Counted from the first letter of the stretch, positions 16,217-25,126 are shown. The stretch: DNA of 64,000 nucleotides from Achromobacter anxifer (GCF_903652925.1 NZ_CAHLAR010000005.1:310001-374000), one strand, 5' to 3'. Numbers and translations: made by a program. Notes: generated by a model not told the origin, from the sequence alone.

Positions 16217-16750
16217 ATGACCACTTCGCTCATTGCCAACCGCGATGTCGGCCTGCGGGCCGCATTCAGTCCGTGCGGTCGATTCCGCTACCAGCTGCTG
16301 GACGTGTGGGACCCCAGCAAGCCGATCCTACCCTGGATCCTCTTCAACCCCAGCGTGGCTGGCCAGGCGGGAGAGGGCGGCGCCACCATCAGCGATCCGA
16401 CCGCGCGCAAGGGCCGCGGCTTCTCCGAGCGTCACGGCTTCGGTGGCATGCTGTTCACCAACCTGTTCGCATACATCAGTACCGACCCCGCCGGGCTGAA
16501 GGCGGCGGGTTACCAAGTCGGCCCCGACAACGACCGGTATATCCTGGAGGCCTGCGCCGCCGGCGATGGGCGCGTGGTCTGCGCCTGGGGCGCGCTGGGT
16601 CGCAAGCTGGCGCGCGCCGAGGAGGTCGGCTCCATGGTGCGCCGTGCGGGCTACCGGCCCATGGCGTTCGGCTTTACCGACGACGGCCTGCCGCGTCATC
16701 CCCTCATGCTGGCCTACAGCACACCTCTGGTGCCCTATGACGTCGCCTGA
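16217..16750 (+). CDS. DUF1643-family protein
   Basis: 177 residues. It has the DUF1643 features: an early 'YQLLDVWD.......PWILFNPSVAG' block, the SDPTARKGRGFSERHGFGGMLFTNLFAY stretch and a closing CAWGALGRK. The family is widespread on phages and plasmids and its activity is not established. The promoter predicts a transcript starting a few bases before ATG 16217, so translation is likely leaderless or nearly so. Confidence 0.85.
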   Translation: MTTSLIANRDVGLRAAFSPCGRFRYQLLDVWDPSKPILPWILFNPSVAGQAGEGGATISDPTARKGRGFSERHGFGGMLFTNLFAYISTDPAGLKAAGYQVGPDNDRYILEACAAGDGRVVCAWGALGRKLARAEEVGSMVRRAGYRPMAFGFTDDGLPRHPLMLAYSTPLVPYDVA

Positions 16751-16938
16751 TTCTCTTCATCAGGTTGGTCTGCCTCCTTCGTGCAAATGGATCCCAAATG
16801 CTCTCACCATTCCGAGAGGCGGTGGCTACGAGCGAGGCAATGTGAGAGGTTGAGCGCACCGAAGGGGCAAGCGCAGAAAAGCGCATGGAAGTGCCAGAAT
16901 CGACGCTGGTTGCGTCTATCAACTGAAAGGAACATCTA

Positions 16939-17358
16939 ATGGCAACCCCGGATAGCCTCCACTGGGAAAAAGAACACCTAGGCGAACACGGCGTATACCC
17001 TGGGCACCCTATTATCGGGGCTTGCATGGTAATGGATCGCTACCCCAACCTGGCCACCGCCCGGGAGCGCCGCCCGAATTCTGATTCGGGCAATGCTTTG
17101 TCCGACAGCTTCATCCCTGGCGCCGGCTGCGCGGTACATGCCGCCCTGGACACCTTGCACTTTGCTCAAACACAAGGCCTGGAGCCAGCCTACGCCCATG
17201 CAGCACGCTACTGGGATGGCTGGGAGCGGCAGAACGAAAAGAACAAGGCGTCCGCTGAACAGGGACGCCGGCAAGCAGAACGCATCAAGCCCTATTTCGA
17301 GGCTCGCCTGAAGGTGTGGGGTGGTCCTGACGATGCAGGGTCGCCGTATCGGGTGTGA
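16939..17358 (+). CDS. Hypothetical protein
   Basis: 139 residues. The first half has 'PGHPIIGACMVMDRYPNLATA' and SFIPGAGCAVHAALDTLHFAQ; the second half is a basic amphipathic helix (WERQNEKNKASAEQGRRQAER), probably a coiled coil. GAAAGGAAC lies 6 bases before ATG 16939. The 188-base gap before it holds no recognisable gene. No family recognised. Confidence 0.7.
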   Translation: MATPDSLHWEKEHLGEHGVYPGHPIIGACMVMDRYPNLATARERRPNSDSGNALSDSFIPGAGCAVHAALDTLHFAQTQGLEPAYAHAARYWDGWERQNEKNKASAEQGRRQAERIKPYFEARLKVWGGPDDAGSPYRV

Positions 17359-17458
17359 GCGCATAGAAGCAAACACTCGCATCGACCCGCATACTGTGAA
17401 GGCGCTGGAATCTCCCGCGGTATAGCGGGCAGACAAAGCTCTGATCAGTAGCCAGTTT

Positions 17459-17519
17459 CCACCAGGCGAATGCTATCGCCATCAGCAATACACCATCACC
17501 GTGAGCAATACACAAAAGG
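17459..17519 (+). repeat. 61-bp direct repeat, copy A
   Basis: This segment matches 19265-19325 at 58 of 61 positions, exactly 1806 bases apart. It covers the ribosome-site region and first six codons of the small genes at 17501 and 19307. Weaker similarity extends about 18 bases further upstream. Confidence 0.95.
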
Positions 17520-17614
17520 AGCCACCGTCGATCATGCCCAGCTTCATCGTGGGCGCGGCGCTCGACAGCCTGGAGCGGCCTCCGCCGCTGCGCGCATCGG
17601 GGTCATCGGAGTAA
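17501..17614 (+). CDS. 37-residue stub sharing its start with gene 19307
   Basis: GTG 17501 opens a 37-codon frame whose first six residues, MSNTQK, and upstream 40 bases are the same as in the gene at 19307. The rest, PSFIVGAALDSLERPPP, is unrelated. It ends 4 bases before the next gene. It may be a truncated duplicate that still initiates translation, or a real small protein. Copy B uses ATG where this copy has GTG. Confidence 0.5.
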   Translation: MSNTQKEPPSIMPSFIVGAALDSLERPPPLRASGSSE

Positions 17615-17618
17615 TCTG

Positions 17619-18035
17619 ATGAGCGACAGTTCGTACCGCTATGAATCACCGCTGGACCGAGGTTATGTCCGGGTTCGCCCCGCGCGCAAGGTCCTGCGCC
17701 AGGTCGGAGTTCGCCCACGGCACCGCTTTGGCGCCGGCCGCGTCGACGTCTTTTTTCATCCGAAGCAGGGTTTCCATTTCGAGTACGTGACCCGGTATTG
17801 GGCGCGCACACTGATCCTGGCCTTGTTCCCGGTTTCTCTGCTTCTATATGGACCGCTCAACCTCAAGGAGGTCTGGCGCGACCATATGAGACAGCTGTTC
17901 GAGCGCCGATATGGCGCCTTCACCACGGATCACCTCTGGCCTACGGGGGAGCGCTATCAGCGGCTCCTAGAGGCTATCCAACCTGTCGAATCAAACGGAG
18001 CCTGTGATGGACCTTCAGACGCTGCTCAATCTTGA
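17619..18035 (+). CDS. Hypothetical protein with one membrane segment
   Basis: 138 residues: a very basic N-terminal half (RPARKVLRQVGVRPRHRFG), one hydrophobic helix at about 64-82 (TLILALFPVSLLLYGPL), and a soluble tail. The stretch FHPKQGFHFEYVTRYWA just before the helix may be a membrane-surface region. TCGGAG precedes ATG 17619. The 3' end overlaps the next gene by 29 bases. Confidence 0.65.
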   Translation: MSDSSYRYESPLDRGYVRVRPARKVLRQVGVRPRHRFGAGRVDVFFHPKQGFHFEYVTRYWARTLILALFPVSLLLYGPLNLKEVWRDHMRQLFERRYGAFTTDHLWPTGERYQRLLEAIQPVESNGACDGPSDAAQS

Positions 18036-18375
18036 TGCGTACCGCCGTGAACTACCGTCGGCGGCGTCGGGGGACATTCGGCGAACGGAGCCTGTGACTC
18101 TGCACCTGTCAGCGACACGTCGCCTTGTCCTGCATATGGAAGTGGATCAAGAGCCCGGCCACGCCTTTGCCAGGAACGAGGAACTGGCGCGCCATGGCAT
18201 CAGCAGTGCGCGGCATGACTCCAAGCAGTTCGCTCGGGCGTTTGCCCAGGCTATCGGGCAGGACCTCACCAGGCGGCAAGTCGACGATATGGTTAAGGCG
18301 CTATCGGAAATGTGGGACGACGCACCTGCGGTCCACCCCGCTGAGCCCATCACTACTGGCACAAGGTCGAACTGA
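18007..18375 (+). CDS. Hypothetical protein
   Basis: 122 residues, soluble. Residues 30-60 are strand-like (VTLHLSATRRLVLHMEV); the rest is helical. ATG 18007 has CGGAG 7 bases upstream; GTG 18004 is possible. It overlaps the preceding gene and is followed 10 bases later by another orphan, so all are probably one operon. Confidence 0.65.
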   Translation: MDLQTLLNLDAYRRELPSAASGDIRRTEPVTLHLSATRRLVLHMEVDQEPGHAFARNEELARHGISSARHDSKQFARAFAQAIGQDLTRRQVDDMVKALSEMWDDAPAVHPAEPITTGTRSN

Positions 18376-18385
18376 AAGGATCTGG

Positions 18386-18754
18386 ATGTCCATTATCGAA
18401 GCGTCGGGCGCGCACCTGGCTGAATGCTACATCGATCAGCGCAATATAAAGTTGGACGAATTGAGCCAGCTGTTCGTCGCCACCCACAGGGCGACAGGCC
18501 GATATTCTGCGAGGATTCTGGGCTTCCTGATGGGCGAAAGCGAATGGATACGGGTGGCGCGCCCCACCATGGACCAGGTGCTGGACGAGCTCAGCCTGGC
18601 AAACGGCCGTAGAAGCCTTTGGACGGACGATATCCAGCAGGCGGATCTCTGGAACGCGAGCTCCATATCGAGGTACCGGCATTATGTGCCGTACCTGGAC
18701 TTCACCGCGGTGACCCTCGCAGCGGCAGCACCAGAGCCGAGCCAACTGGCCTGA
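18386..18754 (+). CDS. Hypothetical protein
   Basis: 122 residues with no recognised domain. A central part, 'LFVATHRATGRYSARILGFLMGES', is followed by an aromatic C-terminal region (ISRYRHYVPYLDFTAV). TGAAAGGAT precedes ATG 18386. Fourth member of the operon between the two copies of the 61-bp repeat. Confidence 0.65.
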   Translation: MSIIEASGAHLAECYIDQRNIKLDELSQLFVATHRATGRYSARILGFLMGESEWIRVARPTMDQVLDELSLANGRRSLWTDDIQQADLWNASSISRYRHYVPYLDFTAVTLAAAAPEPSQLA

Positions 18755-18794
18755 AGTCGCGTTGAGCCACACATGCCACCCATGTTCAACTGAG

Positions 18795-19214
18795 ATGCAC
18801 TCCGTGAAAGAATTCACCGTACGCAGCAAATCGACGCAGCCCATCATGTCGCTCACGCCGGCGATGCTCGCAAAAATGCTTGCGGCGCGACCGGAATCAG
18901 TAAGTCTGGTGCTGGCCAAAAAGATTCAGGACTACAAGCAGCTCACCGGCAAAGCACTGTCACTGGACTACGGCCAGCAGCAAGTCTTACTTGCGCACGC
19001 CGGCGCAGGTGCAAGCGGCATGTGGACAAACCGATACACGCTGCTGCCCTATCCACTGTCTATGGTGACGCCGATATTTGCCGACGGGTTCCTGCGGCGC
19101 TCGTTGACGGAAAGCATGGACGAGGATCTTGCCTTGGTCGAATCCTTTCACGCGCTTCTGGATACGCAGCTCGCCGCGGCCTCCCCGACATCAACCCAGG
19201 CAGGCGGGGCGTAG
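18795..19214 (+). CDS. Hypothetical protein
   Basis: 139 residues, soluble. It contains MLAKMLAARPESVSLVLAKK, helical, and a C-terminal Ala/Thr/Ser tail. The start is uncertain: TTG 18762, ATG 18795 and GTG 18804 are all in frame and none has a strong ribosome site. I chose ATG 18795. No family recognised. Confidence 0.6.
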   Translation: MHSVKEFTVRSKSTQPIMSLTPAMLAKMLAARPESVSLVLAKKIQDYKQLTGKALSLDYGQQQVLLAHAGAGASGMWTNRYTLLPYPLSMVTPIFADGFLRRSLTESMDEDLALVESFHALLDTQLAAASPTSTQAGGA

Positions 19215-19264
19215 CGCATGGCCGCCGCACCCTACAGCGCTTCCCTCTGGTCAGCATCCAATTC

Positions 19265-19325
19265 CCACCAGGCGAATGCTATCGCCATCAGCAATACCCG
19301 ATCACCATGAGCAATACACAAAAGG
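19265..19325 (+). repeat. 61-bp direct repeat, copy B
   Basis: Second copy of the repeat at 17459-17519. In this copy the start codon is ATG and the open frame continues into a full gene, so it is probably the parental copy. Confidence 0.95.
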
Positions 19326-19567
19326 CGCCCGCCATCTATCAAGCCCAGATACTGACCTTCCTTGCGGATGAAGTGGCAAGCTTTTCCATCAATAAATGGC
19401 TGGTCCAGATCATCGACCGGCGCGGCAACTTCTTCTCGGCCTATTTCGCTGAGCCGCCCAAGGGTCCGCCGGCCGTGATGTACGGCAGCAAGAAGGAAGC
19501 CCTGGAGGCCGCATTGATGCAGGCCATGAGCGCGGCGATTCAATTGGAGCAGGGCGCCCATGAGTGA
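19307..19567 (+). CDS. Hypothetical small protein
   Basis: 86 residues beginning MSNTQKAPAIYQAQ; predicted helix, then strands (KWLVQIIDRRGNFFSAYF) and a C-terminal helix (KKEALEAALMQAMSAAI). Its start region is duplicated at 17501. The last 8 bases overlap the next gene. No family recognised. Confidence 0.7.
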   Translation: MSNTQKAPAIYQAQILTFLADEVASFSINKWLVQIIDRRGNFFSAYFAEPPKGPPAVMYGSKKEALEAALMQAMSAAIQLEQGAHE

Positions 19568-19802
19568 ACATCAAATAGAGCCTCAAGAGCCAATGGCCTG
19601 GGAGCGGATCGAGCCGCCGTACTGGTGGGCGAAGATCCAGCGACATGTAATCGCCGATCGGCACCTCCCGGATGGCACCCGCCAGCATTTGGTCCGGGGG
19701 CACGTTGCGCCCGGGACGGTGGTCAACAACGCGCAGATCATCGGGGAAGCCGACGTGCCTGATGCAAAATTCAGCGACAAGTTGAGCCACCTGTCGGCTT
19801 GA
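19560..19802 (+). CDS. Hypothetical small protein
   Basis: 80 residues, Trp-rich at the start (MAWERIEPPYWWAKIQ), followed by a beta-prone region with HVAPGTVVNNAQIIGEAD. It overlaps the preceding gene by 8 bases, suggesting translational coupling. No family recognised. Confidence 0.65.
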   Translation: MSEHQIEPQEPMAWERIEPPYWWAKIQRHVIADRHLPDGTRQHLVRGHVAPGTVVNNAQIIGEADVPDAKFSDKLSHLSA

Positions 19803-19836
19803 TCGTCGGAGTCTGGGTAAAAATCCTGGTTGAAAG

Positions 19837-19865
19837 TGCTCAAAACGCAGGAAAAAAGGTATACT
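19837..19865 (+). promoter_or_regulatory. Promoter of the TATACT family
   Basis: -35 TGCTCA (19837-19842), 17-base purine-rich spacer with GAAAAAAGG next to the -10 TATACT (19860-19865). It drives the gene at 19887 and probably the run down to 25.6 kb. Confidence 0.7.
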
Positions 19866-19886
19866 GGTGGCTACTGTAGTACCGCC

Positions 19887-20357
19887 ATGTCCAAACCCCG
19901 ATTCATCGTCGCTGAGCAACTCCCCATTGTGGCGGGGCGCGTCTACGTGCGTCGTGACGGCCTGGTCGTAGCAGCTCGCGCCGCCTCTCCTGGATTCAGT
20001 ACCGATTGCCTCTGTATTGCGCCTGTGGGCACCTCGCTTTGGGGTGCTGACCATGTGTGGGGGCATACCGGGCGCGTCTTCCGCAAGGCTCGGAAGCATC
20101 GGCACGATCTCCTTGCGGATGTGACAGGGCTACCGGCGGCGCAACGGCTGTTCGTGCCGCCCGCGCGCAACCCGAATGAAGTCGAATTTGAGGAATGGGC
20201 CTTTGACCGCGGCATTATCTACTCCTCGTTCGAGCGGGAAGATGGTGAGTACACAAACGCCGCAGTTCGTGCGGCATATCTGTCCTTCATGGAAGGAAAG
20301 CGGCGTGGCGCGATCGAAGCATTACGAAGCGAAAACCCGTTTCCCCGGGCATTTTGA
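19887..20357 (+). CDS. Hypothetical protein
   Basis: 156 residues. Early strands (AGRVYVRRDGLVVAARAA) and a DHVWGHTGRVF segment suggest a small beta domain. The C-terminal helix region NAAVRAAYLSFMEGKR resembles the 'YLSFMEG' endings seen in modular phage orphans. ATG 19887 lies about 16 bases after the expected transcription start. Function unknown. Confidence 0.7.
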   Translation: MSKPRFIVAEQLPIVAGRVYVRRDGLVVAARAASPGFSTDCLCIAPVGTSLWGADHVWGHTGRVFRKARKHRHDLLADVTGLPAAQRLFVPPARNPNEVEFEEWAFDRGIIYSSFEREDGEYTNAAVRAAYLSFMEGKRRGAIEALRSENPFPRAF

Positions 20358-20376
20358 GTCTTGAAAGGAAGACATC

Positions 20377-20859
20377 ATGAGCATTCTGGAAATCATCCGT
20401 GCTGACTCGCTGGCGGCCCGTAAGGCTCGCGACACGCACAAGGCCACGTTCCTCACGACGCTGCTGGCTGAAGCCGAGAAGATCGGCAAGGACAAGGGAA
20501 ACCGTGTGACCACGGACGATGAAGTGGTGGGCGTGGTGAAGAAGTTCATCACGAACCTGGATGACGCCGTCAATGCCCTGGGGACAGAGCACAAGCACGA
20601 CACGGACATGGCCCGTGTGGCCCGGCGCCACGGCCTGATGATGGAGAAGGACTACGCGAACAAGTACCTGCCGGCTCAGGCGGACACGGCCGATGTCAAT
20701 GCTGAAGTCGACCAGCTGATCGCCAAGATCGCACCGGCCGACCGCAACGGCAAGGCCATGGGCCGCATCATGGGCGCGCTGAGCCAGAAGTTCGGCGCCA
20801 ACTTCGACAAGGCTGCTGCCAGCCTGTATGTGCGTACTGCACTCGAAAGCCAGGCATGA
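20377..20859 (+). CDS. YqeY-like (GatB/YqeY tail) protein
   Basis: 160 residues aligning with the YqeY family over nearly its whole length. The N-terminal SILEIIRADSLAARKARD...FLTTLLAE fits the first helices, a central DDEVVGVVKKFI fits the conserved 'DEEVVAVIKK', and the C-terminal GKAMGRIMGALSQKFG...DKAAASLYVRTAL fits the tail domain shared with GatB. In GatB that tail contacts tRNA during amidation; the role of free YqeY is unsettled. GAAAGGAAG precedes ATG 20377. It overlaps the next gene by 4 bases (ATGA). Confidence 0.8.
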   Translation: MSILEIIRADSLAARKARDTHKATFLTTLLAEAEKIGKDKGNRVTTDDEVVGVVKKFITNLDDAVNALGTEHKHDTDMARVARRHGLMMEKDYANKYLPAQADTADVNAEVDQLIAKIAPADRNGKAMGRIMGALSQKFGANFDKAAASLYVRTALESQA

Positions 20860-23633
20860 GCGAGCAGCTTGCAACTCGAGCTCAGCGGCTCATTCGGGCC
20901 GCCCATGCCGTCAACCAACACCGCCAAGGACATGATCGTGGCCACTATCTGGCTGTGGTGAAGAGCCCCACATCGCCGCAGTCGCGCCTGCTGGCGCTGA
21001 CCGTCGACCATGCTGACCAGGCTTTCCAGGTTGCCAAGGCCGCAGGCCAAGTGCCTGTAGATTCGCGGGGCCAGGACATCGAGCCGGATAGCAGTGGCGC
21101 CACGGAGCAGGGCATCGAACTGACCTGGGAGATGCCCGGAGACGTGGCGAACAGGGTGTTCACGGCCTTGTGGCAAGACATCGAGGCTGTGCATCAAGCG
21201 GCGCGCACCGCCACGCCTGCTGCTGTAGCGCCCCTGCCCCAGGGCGAGTACCCGCCGCTGCCTCGGGCGGCGTGGGCGGCTTCGCGGACGCCTCGTGTAC
21301 TGGATGAAGATGCTTACAGCTTCGACCAGCTGCATTACTACTACGACCTGGGCCGCGAGCAGTCGGCCGCGGCAGCGGGGCCGGCCGAGGCTGTGCAGTG
21401 GCGCAACATCCACAAGGTTGTCAACGCCCTGGCCGACTTCTGCTTTGGCAGCAAGGACGATCCGCGCTGGGGGGTTGCCCATATCGCCATCACCCAGAGC
21501 CTGACGGCGAATGACGGCCTGGACGTGCTGGCGCTTGGGCTTGAACGGCTTCCGTCCACCCAGGCAGCGCCCGCACTGGACTCGCCTGCAAGCGAACTGC
21601 ACCAAGCCGCGTCCAGGGCTTTGTCCGACCTCGAGCGCGCGTCAGGAAACATTGCGTCGGCAGTCGCATTGCGCGCTGCCCTGAAATTGCCTGCCGCTGT
21701 AGCGCCTCGGCCGCTGCCTGACACCCAGGTCAAGCCCAGGTCGTCGGCCGAACTGCTGGATGCTGTGATTCAGGAACTTCGCGCGCTGTCTCCCGAGGAG
21801 CTGCGGGCCGAGATGCGCAAGCACAAGAACAGCGACATCGCCAACACGCTGCGGGCGCTGACCGACGATGCGCCTGCCCGGGATGCGTCTGCGAACCCTG
21901 CCGCCGTGAGCCCGCTGGATGACAGCGAGCTGGAAGACCTGGCGGAATCCGCGTGCCAGGAGGCGCTTTCGTTCGGGGTGTCGAGTGATTCATTCCTGCG
22001 CCTCGCCAAGACTGTGCGCCAGCGCATGCTGGCAGCGGCATCCCAGGCGAGCGCTGTTGCGCCCGAGCCCCAGGGCGAGTACCCGCAGTTGCCGTCTTCC
22101 GTCGGATTGTTGTGTGCAGGCGGAAAATCGGTTGGCGTTTACACCGCCGAGCAGATGCACGCCTACTTCGATATGGGCCGTCTGCCGCCTGCGGCTGTAG
22201 CTGAGCCCGGGGGCTGCGAGATTGACTGGGACGTGCTGCCCGAAGATCCCAGCGAGCGCGCCATGTTCGATCGCAACTTGGAGCTGCTTTACGGCGGAGA
22301 TCCCAGGGTCGTCATCGCTACGTCACTGCGCCTCTGGGCCGAGACGCACGGCAACGGGTCGTTCGGCGCTATGTGCGCGATCTTTGCGAACGAGGTGGCC
22401 AAGCTGCATATCGCAGCGCCCGCCCAGGAAGCCTCAGCGACTGTTGCGGGGCCGGCCCTGGCGGACGATGTGGTCAAAGCAGAAATTCTGGAGATGGTCG
22501 CGCTCAACAAGCAGCTCATCGCGCAATACAAGGCGCCCGCGTGGGGAAGCACTCGCCACTCCCTGGCCGTCATGATGATGGGCTTTGCTAGCAATCCGGG
22601 CCGTGGCATTGATGCGGCCAAGATCGCGCTTGACGCAGCAACGGAGCCAGGCGCGCCCCTGGCCTACCTGCGCGCCGCCGCACCCGCCCAGGAAGCGCCT
22701 GCTGTCCCTATGAGCGCAGCGGAGGCATGCGCCGCCCTGGCGATCAACAGCGCACTGCATCGAATCCGTGCTGGCAATGCTGCGGGTGCAATTGAGCCGC
22801 TGGAGCAAGCGCGCGCCATGCTGGCAGAAGCACCCCGGGCGCTTGCGGAGGTCATCGAGAAGGCAGGCCGTTACGACTACATCCGCACCGGTAAGCACTA
22901 CGTCGTGAAGATCGGTAACGACACCATCCATTGCGGAGGTCACTCCGTAAGCGAGAAGTATGGCCCCGCGCTGGATGCCGCCATCGACACCGCCATGGGC
23001 TTGCAAGCAAAGCAGCCTGCTTTGCCAGGCGCAGGTCCGCTGGAGTGGACGCCAGGCTCGAACGAGTTCAAGGATTGGTGTGCGCAGTGGTTCGGGCCTG
23101 ATTCCGATGACACCTACCTGGCCAAAGCTGTGCATTCGCTTCCGCCCATGGCCCAACGTTTCGAGCGTCCTGCGGCGAATGCCGCGGCCGCGGCAACTGG
23201 GTCTGGGCCTGCCGAGACCGAGGGAGCGTTGTTCTTCAGCTACAACAGCGAAGACGGGATCACTACGCATGACACGGCAGAATCCGCGCAAGCGGAGGCT
23301 CTGGCTGAGATCGGCAGATACCGCGAGGAAGCTGCGGACGGCTGGCCCCACGAAGTCCAGGACGTATGCTGGGGTCAGATCCTCCGCAGGGCGGTCAAAA
23401 AGACAGTCGATCATGCCCCTTTCATGGGGGGCATCAAAGGCAGCTATATGGAGCAGGTGGACTACGTGTTGGAGCCGGTGCTGCCGTCCCCGGGAACGCT
23501 TGAAGTCTTACGTGCCCAGTTGCGCCTTCTGCACCAGGAAATCGAGCGTCTGCGCGAAGAGCGCGCCACACGGATGGCGCAGAACGACCGCATGGCCGCG
23601 CGCATCGCAGAGCTGGAGGCGCGCGCCAAGTAG
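20856..23633 (+). CDS. 925-residue modular Ala-rich protein
   Basis: The largest gene in the window. No enzyme domain is visible. It is built from repeated modules. 'PQGEYPPLP...Y..DQLHYYYDLGR' (about 125-170) recurs as 'PQGEYPQLP...YTAEQMHAYFDMGR' (about 405-440). APAQEA linkers occur at least twice. A module at about 625-660 (EACAALAINSALHRIRAG...AIEPLEQARAML) is shared with the protein at 14478. Parts near 735-790 and 790-850 look like other phage-orphan modules (WCAQWFGPDSDDTYLAKA). The final 40 residues form a coiled coil. This mosaic layout is that of Ea22-like accessory phage proteins. Function unknown. Confidence 0.8.
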   Translation: MSEQLATRAQRLIRAAHAVNQHRQGHDRGHYLAVVKSPTSPQSRLLALTVDHADQAFQVAKAAGQVPVDSRGQDIEPDSSGATEQGIELTWEMPGDVANRVFTALWQDIEAVHQAARTATPAAVAPLPQGEYPPLPRAAWAASRTPRVLDEDAYSFDQLHYYYDLGREQSAAAAGPAEAVQWRNIHKVVNALADFCFGSKDDPRWGVAHIAITQSLTANDGLDVLALGLERLPSTQAAPALDSPASELHQAASRALSDLERASGNIASAVALRAALKLPAAVAPRPLPDTQVKPRSSAELLDAVIQELRALSPEELRAEMRKHKNSDIANTLRALTDDAPARDASANPAAVSPLDDSELEDLAESACQEALSFGVSSDSFLRLAKTVRQRMLAAASQASAVAPEPQGEYPQLPSSVGLLCAGGKSVGVYTAEQMHAYFDMGRLPPAAVAEPGGCEIDWDVLPEDPSERAMFDRNLELLYGGDPRVVIATSLRLWAETHGNGSFGAMCAIFANEVAKLHIAAPAQEASATVAGPALADDVVKAEILEMVALNKQLIAQYKAPAWGSTRHSLAVMMMGFASNPGRGIDAAKIALDAATEPGAPLAYLRAAAPAQEAPAVPMSAAEACAALAINSALHRIRAGNAAGAIEPLEQARAMLAEAPRALAEVIEKAGRYDYIRTGKHYVVKIGNDTIHCGGHSVSEKYGPALDAAIDTAMGLQAKQPALPGAGPLEWTPGSNEFKDWCAQWFGPDSDDTYLAKAVHSLPPMAQRFERPAANAAAAATGSGPAETEGALFFSYNSEDGITTHDTAESAQAEALAEIGRYREEAADGWPHEVQDVCWGQILRRAVKKTVDHAPFMGGIKGSYMEQVDYVLEPVLPSPGTLEVLRAQLRLLHQEIERLREERATRMAQNDRMAARIAELEARAK

Positions 23634-23732
23634 CACCTGACTGTGGCGGACGAAATGGCCGCTCCTTGCTGTGGTTCATGCAGCATCGCGGCCGTCAACC
23701 GCTCCTTCAATTTAAACAAACGGGAATTCCTT

Positions 23733-24971
23733 ATGACGACCACAAACAAGACACTGCGCGCCCTCCTGGAAGAGGCAGCATCGAACTTGCTCGTCTACCG
23801 AAGCCCGGACCTCGACGAAGTCCGTCAGCGGCTCAATGAGGTTCTCGCGGCCGCTGGTCTCGGAACCACGAGCAACGACAGGATCGAAAGCATCGACGAA
23901 TCCCGTGAAGATGGCAGCTTCGTGATCTACACCGCATGGACGGCGCGCGGCTGTTCGCAAACCAGCGAGTACCGGCTGCCGGCGTGCATCGTTGACGCCG
24001 CCGACCCGCTGGAGGCAGCCAAGTCGTGGAAGCATGACAAGGAGGTGGCAGAAGCTCGGGCGGCACTGGCCAAGGCAGAGTCCGACTTCGCCAGGGCCCG
24101 AGAACGGCTCCAAGCCCTGGTCCCGGCCGACGCTGACCCCGGTGTGCCAGACGACGCGGCCGTCTCGTGGCAATTGCTGTCCAACGACCACATTGCCCGG
24201 CTGTTCAATCCTCTGGACGGCGCGCTGATCAGTCCCGACGAAGTGGCGCGCCGCTTCGCACGGCGTATCGAAGCTGCGGTCATGAACCAGGTCCAACCCA
24301 ACTTGACGCTGTTGACCACGGCGTTGGCCAGCCCTGACGCCGAAGCGGCCTGCGACATCGGCCAGGACCATCAAGGACAGGTGGAGGCGCTGTCCTGGCT
24401 CCCCGAAGGGACGAAGCTCTACACCGAGGACTCGGTGCGCGCCCTGCTGGCTACTGCGCTCACCATGGCGCGCCCCATGGATGCTGTCGACGGCGATGTC
24501 TTGCCGAGGATTGGCAGCCGCGTCTTCATCAGGCACGGCCGGGATGCTGACGCGCACGCCTGCATTGTGACGGGCTTCTACGCCTGGGAGGGGCTTGGGC
24601 GAAACAAGAACATGCACCGCGTTTTTGTGCGGATGGTCTACGAAGGGACGGACACCCCGCAGTCTCGGCATCTCAGTGACTGCTACCCAACCGAGGAGGC
24701 TGCGCTGGCCAAGGAAGCGCCCACGATTGCACAGGGTGCGCTGCTCGAATGGGACGTCGCACATGCGATCGCATACACCGCTGCGGCCGCATTCCGCCCC
24801 GCCTATTTCAACGGGCCGGGGTTCGTCCCGCACACATGGGTTGTCGAGGCAATCCGGACGGCATACATGGATGGCCAGCGCGAGGCCCTGGGCCTGCCGC
24901 TGATCGACCGCCAAGGAGCCCTGGCGCCCGAGGACCGGCTGAGTGATGCACCGGGGAAGGCCAGCGCATGA
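23733..24971 (+). CDS. Hypothetical modular protein
   Basis: 412 residues. Residues about 1-35 form a helical head (TLRALLEEAASNLLVYRSPD). A coiled-coil stretch follows at about 105-130 (EVAEARAALAKAESDFARARERL). A later segment LYTEDSVRALLATALTMA resembles phage-module 'YTEEQVR' units. A C-terminal FGPHTWVVEAIR-like part precedes an acidic tail. ATG 23733 follows a CGGGAA site; the longer frame from 23643 overlaps intergenic sequence. It ends in an ATGA overlap with the next gene. Confidence 0.7.
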   Translation: MTTTNKTLRALLEEAASNLLVYRSPDLDEVRQRLNEVLAAAGLGTTSNDRIESIDESREDGSFVIYTAWTARGCSQTSEYRLPACIVDAADPLEAAKSWKHDKEVAEARAALAKAESDFARARERLQALVPADADPGVPDDAAVSWQLLSNDHIARLFNPLDGALISPDEVARRFARRIEAAVMNQVQPNLTLLTTALASPDAEAACDIGQDHQGQVEALSWLPEGTKLYTEDSVRALLATALTMARPMDAVDGDVLPRIGSRVFIRHGRDADAHACIVTGFYAWEGLGRNKNMHRVFVRMVYEGTDTPQSRHLSDCYPTEEAALAKEAPTIAQGALLEWDVAHAIAYTAAAAFRPAYFNGPGFVPHTWVVEAIRTAYMDGQREALGLPLIDRQGALAPEDRLSDAPGKASA

Positions 24972-25126
24972 GCGGCGCCTACCTCTATTGCCAAAACCCC
25001 GAGTGCGGAGTCTACCTGGGTAGCCTTGGTGGCGACCAGTGCGGTATCTGTGATTGGGCAAACCCTGAGCAATCTGAAGAAGAGCAGGAAGCAGAATTGG
25101 GACCCTGTGAGAACCTGGAGCGATAA
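24968..25126 (+). CDS. 52-residue zinc-ribbon protein
   Basis: A small gene coupled by ATGA to the preceding one. It encodes CQNPECG near the N-terminus and CGICD 17 residues later, four cysteines spaced like a zinc ribbon, then an acidic tail (EQSEEEQEAELG). Such minimal ribbons are common in phage and plasmid genomes. Function unknown. Confidence 0.7.
   Translation: MSGAYLYCQNPECGVYLGSLGGDQCGICDWANPEQSEEEQEAELGPCENLER

Noticed and set aside
17482-17811. Minus-strand open frame over the stub gene region
   Set aside because: No promoter or ribosome site; the plus strand has a coupled chain of genes.
23712-25061. 449-residue open frame on the minus strand
   Set aside because: Antisense to gene 23733 and its ATGA-coupled small zinc-ribbon partner.
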